From JAJZMF01 sp035702845 (GTDB lineage: Bacteria; Actinomycetota; Acidimicrobiia; Acidimicrobiales; Palsa-688), in the NCBI GenBank assembly GCA_035702845.1, contig DASSZK010000414.1:1-16923 (forward strand): a DNA stretch of 16,923 bases, read 5' to 3'. Under the pieces are notes generated by a model. The model was not told the origin of the DNA and did not search any database. It saw nothing but the letters and a program-made list of their open reading frames with translations. The position numbers and the translations under genes were made by a program. Each line of letters begins with the position of its first letter. Position 1 is the stretch's first letter. Shown piece after piece: positions 14,266 through 16,923 of this stretch.

Positions 14266-14319
14266 ACCCGTGCGCGCGAACGGGGGCTGGGCGGCTGGGG
14301 GAGCGCCCTCACTCACGCC

Positions 14320-15645
14320 ATGATCAACCCAGTGCAGGCCAAACCAGTACAGGTGCCACCAATCTCAGGGCGAGGCACTGACGCCTGGCCCGATGCGGCT
14401 ATCGAGCGTTACGCCCCCGAGGCTGAAGTAGTTATTGCCTCGGGTACGGGGCGCAAGGCCGTCACGGCGGGCACGCACCGGTGCCGCTCTCTGGAGGAGA
14501 CAGCGGCGCTGCTGCCCCAACTGCAGGAGCGCTTCGGCATAAGCCGTGTTGCGAACATCACGGGCCTGGACCACTTGCGCTTGCCTGTCTTCAACGCTTA
14601 CCGTCCCTTTGCGGCGACTGGCAATATCACAGTGGCCCAGGGCAAAGGAGCTTCGCCCACTGCGGCGGCAGTTTCGGCTGCCATGGAGGCTGTCGAGCAC
14701 GCCTGCGCCGAACCGGGAGGTCACCAACCCTTACAGGCCTCTTTCGAGCAGCTGCGGCAACGCCGGCTTCGTAGTCTCGACCCCAGGGCCCTCGTCCTGC
14801 CATCCAAATCAGCTTGGACGCCGAGCGAGGTGATCGGGTGGCTACCGGCCCGCGAGATGCTGTCCGGCCAGGTCTGGTTGTTGCCGGCGGTGGCGGTGCT
14901 GCTTGCCTGTCGCGACGACATCTCAGTGATGAGGACCAATACAACTGGGCTTGCCTCGGGCAACAACGCAGCGGAGGCCGTCTTACATGCACTTTTGGAG
15001 ATAATCGAGCGTGATGCCACCTCGATGGCCGAGGCGAGCGGCAAAGGGTGGTCGGTCCCGCTGGAGGACCTCCCTCCCGGGCCGGCCGACCTGGCCAGAG
15101 CCATCGTCGACGGTGGCTTGGCGTTGCGCCTGTTCGCGTACGCTCACCCCACGGCCATCCCGACGTTCTTCGCCCTGGCAGATGACTTGAACACCGGCGA
15201 TGGCATGCTCATCAATGGCGGAGCGGGTACGCACGTCGACCCCGTGGTGGCGGCCAGCCGGGCACTGAGCGAGGTGGTGCAGTCTCGTCTCGGCGTCATT
15301 TCCGGCGCGAGAGAGGACCTCGCCCGCTACAAGCGCGGCGGTGTCGAGGATTACAGGCGAAAGAGCGCTGCGGTGCAGAGCTTCTACAGCGATTGGCCGG
15401 TGAAGCGATTTGGTGAGTTCTCGGTCCTGGCCACCGACAATGTCAGTGACGACTTGCGCTATGTGCTGAGCCTCCTTGCCGAGTTGGGCTGGCCTAAGGT
15501 TTTCGTGTCGGTCCTGTCGCCGCCCGATGTCCCGGTGACCGTTGCCCGAGTGGTGGTGCCTGGTATGGAGCTGTCCTGCGACGACCCAGCGCGGGTGGGG
15601 CCGCGCGCCGGCGCTGCACGGATGGCGGCAGGGTCGCCAAGTTGA
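14320..15645 (+). CDS. YcaO-family peptide-modifying enzyme (TfuA-associated)
   Basis: YcaO enzymes use ATP to activate backbone amides of a precursor peptide, forming azolines, thioamides or amidines. The 441-residue protein from the ATG at 14320 shows the family's ATP-site blocks: GKGASPTAAAVSAAMEAVEH (from 108), NTTGLASGNNAAEAVLHAL with EIIERD (207-232), and the SEVVQSRLGVISGARED block (QSR at 321-323). The end (VARVVVPGMEL) is typical, but the protein finishes GAARMAAGSPS without the PxPxP tail of azoline-forming YcaOs. It has no fused E1-like domain. The frame is open upstream to 14077 across the precursor, but that part is only the precursor read out of frame. The ribosome site is weak (GGGGAG 14 bases upstream). 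Its stop overlaps the TfuA start (TTGA). Together with TfuA, thioamidation of the cores is the most likely reaction. Confidence 0.93.
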   Translation: MINPVQAKPVQVPPISGRGTDAWPDAAIERYAPEAEVVIASGTGRKAVTAGTHRCRSLEETAALLPQLQERFGISRVANITGLDHLRLPVFNAYRPFAATGNITVAQGKGASPTAAAVSAAMEAVEHACAEPGGHQPLQASFEQLRQRRLRSLDPRALVLPSKSAWTPSEVIGWLPAREMLSGQVWLLPAVAVLLACRDDISVMRTNTTGLASGNNAAEAVLHALLEIIERDATSMAEASGKGWSVPLEDLPPGPADLARAIVDGGLALRLFAYAHPTAIPTFFALADDLNTGDGMLINGGAGTHVDPVVAASRALSEVVQSRLGVISGAREDLARYKRGGVEDYRRKSAAVQSFYSDWPVKRFGEFSVLATDNVSDDLRYVLSLLAELGWPKVFVSVLSPPDVPVTVARVVVPGMELSCDDPARVGPRAGAARMAAGSPS

Positions 15646-16352
15646 CCGGCGTACCCGGTTACGCCTGTCCTGGAGGGGCGTATGTTTTTGCCGGCCCCTC
15701 GCTGTATTACCAGGCTGCACCCAAAGGTGATTTCGAGCTACGTCCGCCGGTCAAAGCCGGCGACCTCGTCGCCATACCGGCTCTCGCCGGTGGTGGTTCG
15801 CTGGTGGTCGTCGTCGACGGGGAGTTCGGTCAATCCCTCTCGGTGCCGATCTCAGAGCTGCGGGCTATTTTGGAGGCAGGCAACACCATCGTTGGGTGCT
15901 CCTCGATGGGGGCGTTGCGGGCAGTGGAGTGCGCCCCTCTTGGCATGGCCGGGCGGGGATGGGTCTTCGAGCAGTACCGCAGTGGCCGTATCAACGACGA
16001 CGGCGAGGTCGCGCTGTCGTACGACCCCGAGAGCTACCGCCCATTCAGCGTGCCATTGGTCAACTGGAGATGGCTTTTGGCCAGCATGGTCGAGGCATCT
16101 GAGCTGAGCGCGGAGCTGGCAAGAGAACTGCTCGGCGCCGCAGCGGACGTCTTTTACCGGGAGCGGACAGTGCCGTGCCTGCGCCGGCTGGTTGCCGCGT
16201 CGAGTGCTTCTGCAAAAGACCATGACAGGCTCATGTCAAAACTGGAGCCGAGCCGCTTGGGGGAATGGGACCGCAAATGCCTCGACGCCCTTGAAACCCT
16301 AGGTGAGGTCCTTAGCTCGCGGACGACACCGGCGGAGGTGCTCCTGCCGTGA
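15642..16352 (+). CDS. TfuA-like protein, partner of YcaO
   Basis: The TTG at 15642 overlaps the YcaO stop by four bases, so translation is coupled. The 236-residue product has the TfuA hallmarks: an N-terminal strand AYVFAGPSL (13-21), VVVVDGEFGQ with the DG pair (59-60), GCSSMGALRAVE (85-96) and YRSGRINDDGEVAL (112-125). In studied systems TfuA works with YcaO in thioamidation, in thioviridamide-type RiPPs and in the thioglycine of methyl-coenzyme M reductase, where it helps supply sulfide. The C-terminal 100 residues are helical and less conserved. No ThiS-like sulfur carrier is encoded in the window, so sulfur would come from elsewhere. Its stop overlaps the GTG of the next gene (GTGA). 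Confidence 0.9.
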   Translation: MTGVPGYACPGGAYVFAGPSLYYQAAPKGDFELRPPVKAGDLVAIPALAGGGSLVVVVDGEFGQSLSVPISELRAILEAGNTIVGCSSMGALRAVECAPLGMAGRGWVFEQYRSGRINDDGEVALSYDPESYRPFSVPLVNWRWLLASMVEASELSAELARELLGAAADVFYRERTVPCLRRLVAASSASAKDHDRLMSKLEPSRLGEWDRKCLDALETLGEVLSSRTTPAEVLLP

Positions 16353-16923
16353 ACGAGCCTCGTGACGAGGTCGAACTGGCGCTTGTGGCGGCTTGGCAGC
16401 AGTTGCTCGGCGCCGAGCGCATCAGCTTGGAGGACAACTTTTTCGATATCGGCGGCGACTCATTGGCAGCACTGGACCTCGTGGCGCTGATCGAGAGCGA
16501 TTTTGGCATTGAGCTGCCTGTAGTGGAGCTGTTCGACTCACCGACCGTGGGTACCTTGGCGGAGGTGGTCCGCCAAGGTGTAGCCGGGCGCCCGCTCGGC
16601 CCGCTCGTCAACATACGGCGGGGGAGCGAAGCGGCGCTCCCTCTTTACCTTTTCCCCGCGGCTTCGGGGATGCTCTATTTCTTCCATCCGATCGCTCGTT
16701 GCCTACCTGAGAGCCAGCCAGTCTGGGGCCTTCAGTCCAGAGGCCTGCGCAAGGGAGAGGCGATGCTCAGCTCGGTCGCCGAAATGGTGGCAGAAGCACT
16801 GCCTTTCATGAAAGACGCCCATCCCGGTGGTCCATGGCAGCTCATCGGGTACTCTCTCGGGGGACTGCTGGCGCACGAGGCAGCGTGCCAACTTTCGGAT
16901 GCCGGCGAGGAGGTGGCGTGGGC
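16349..16923 (+). CDS. NRPS-like carrier protein (PCP)-thioesterase didomain, truncated by window end
   Basis: The frame opens at the GTG at 16349, four bases inside the TfuA gene, and has no stop before the window ends (191 residues visible). Residues 1-75 are a carrier domain with the phosphopantetheine site FFDIGGDSLAAL (Ser38) and the usual IELPVVELFDSPTVGTLAEVV helix. Residues from about 90 begin a thioesterase of the NRPS type (LYLFPAASGMLYFFHPIARCL, VWGLQSRGL) with the nucleophile motif GYSLGG (Ser169). The later Asp/His of the triad lie outside the window. There is no adenylation or condensation domain before the carrier, so it must be loaded by another enzyme or from the peptide itself. 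Coupling to YcaO/TfuA is unusual and ties it to the same pathway. Confidence 0.9.
   Translation, partial: MNEPRDEVELALVAAWQQLLGAERISLEDNFFDIGGDSLAALDLVALIESDFGIELPVVELFDSPTVGTLAEVVRQGVAGRPLGPLVNIRRGSEAALPLYLFPAASGMLYFFHPIARCLPESQPVWGLQSRGLRKGEAMLSSVAEMVAEALPFMKDAHPGGPWQLIGYSLGGLLAHEAACQLSDAGEEVAW

Noticed and set aside
14077..14319. Long N-terminal extension of the YcaO protein
   Set aside because: It is the precursor repeats read in another frame (Arg/Pro-rich), and no YcaO similarity appears before about 14320.
12050..16923. RiPP locus as a genomic island inserted at tRNA-Lys
   Set aside because: The locus lies on the 5' side of the tRNA, no integrase is present, and no repeated tRNA 3' end was seen.

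Overview
The window is GC-rich DNA that reads like an Actinomycetota chromosome, plausibly Acidimicrobiia-like. The evidence is the deazaflavin (F420)-dependent nitroreductase, GAF-ANTAR regulators, a DUF929 protein, secreted SVSC-repeat proteins and several apparently leaderless genes. No marker gene fixes the taxon, so this is inference.

Left part (1-4965). The C-terminal tail of a membrane protein overlaps (TTGA) a secreted protein made of seven Cys-containing repeats. That repeat gene is broken by a one-base frameshift just before its seventh repeat. A second secreted protein follows. Then come tRNA-Arg(TCT), a group-2-type sigma-70 factor on the minus strand, tRNA-His(GTG), a small very basic protein on the minus strand, and a membrane-anchored thioredoxin-fold DUF929 protein with a CPYC motif.

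Middle (5173-12121) is mostly signalling. There is a soluble diguanylate cyclase with a LacI-type ligand-binding sensor, and an F420-dependent nitroreductase. An operon STAS protein, GAF-ANTAR, small ORF, GAF-ANTAR follows; it has its own promoter and a structured leader. After it come a beta-rich (possibly arrestin-like) protein, a small two-helix membrane protein, a roughly 390-base stretch without a convincing gene, and tRNA-Lys(CTT).

Right end (12258-16923) is the most interesting part: an apparently undescribed RiPP (ribosomally made, post-translationally modified peptide) locus. A GMC-like FAD oxidoreductase is followed by a 326-base control region with a good promoter and spaced direct repeats. 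Next is a 96-residue precursor peptide with a 29-residue leader and five near-identical cores (RPVTLCVV plus a short acidic spacer). A YcaO enzyme and its TfuA partner follow, and then an NRPS-type carrier (PCP)-thioesterase didomain that runs off the window. YcaO/TfuA and TfuA/PCP-TE overlap by four bases (TTGA, GTGA), so the last three genes are translationally coupled. The model I infer is that the YcaO-TfuA pair modifies the cores, probably by thioamidation, though azoline formation at the single Cys of each core cannot be excluded. The acidic spacers would then be cut, and the PCP-TE would tailor or release the product. A ribosomal multi-core precursor coupled to an NRPS-like PCP-TE is the unusual feature.
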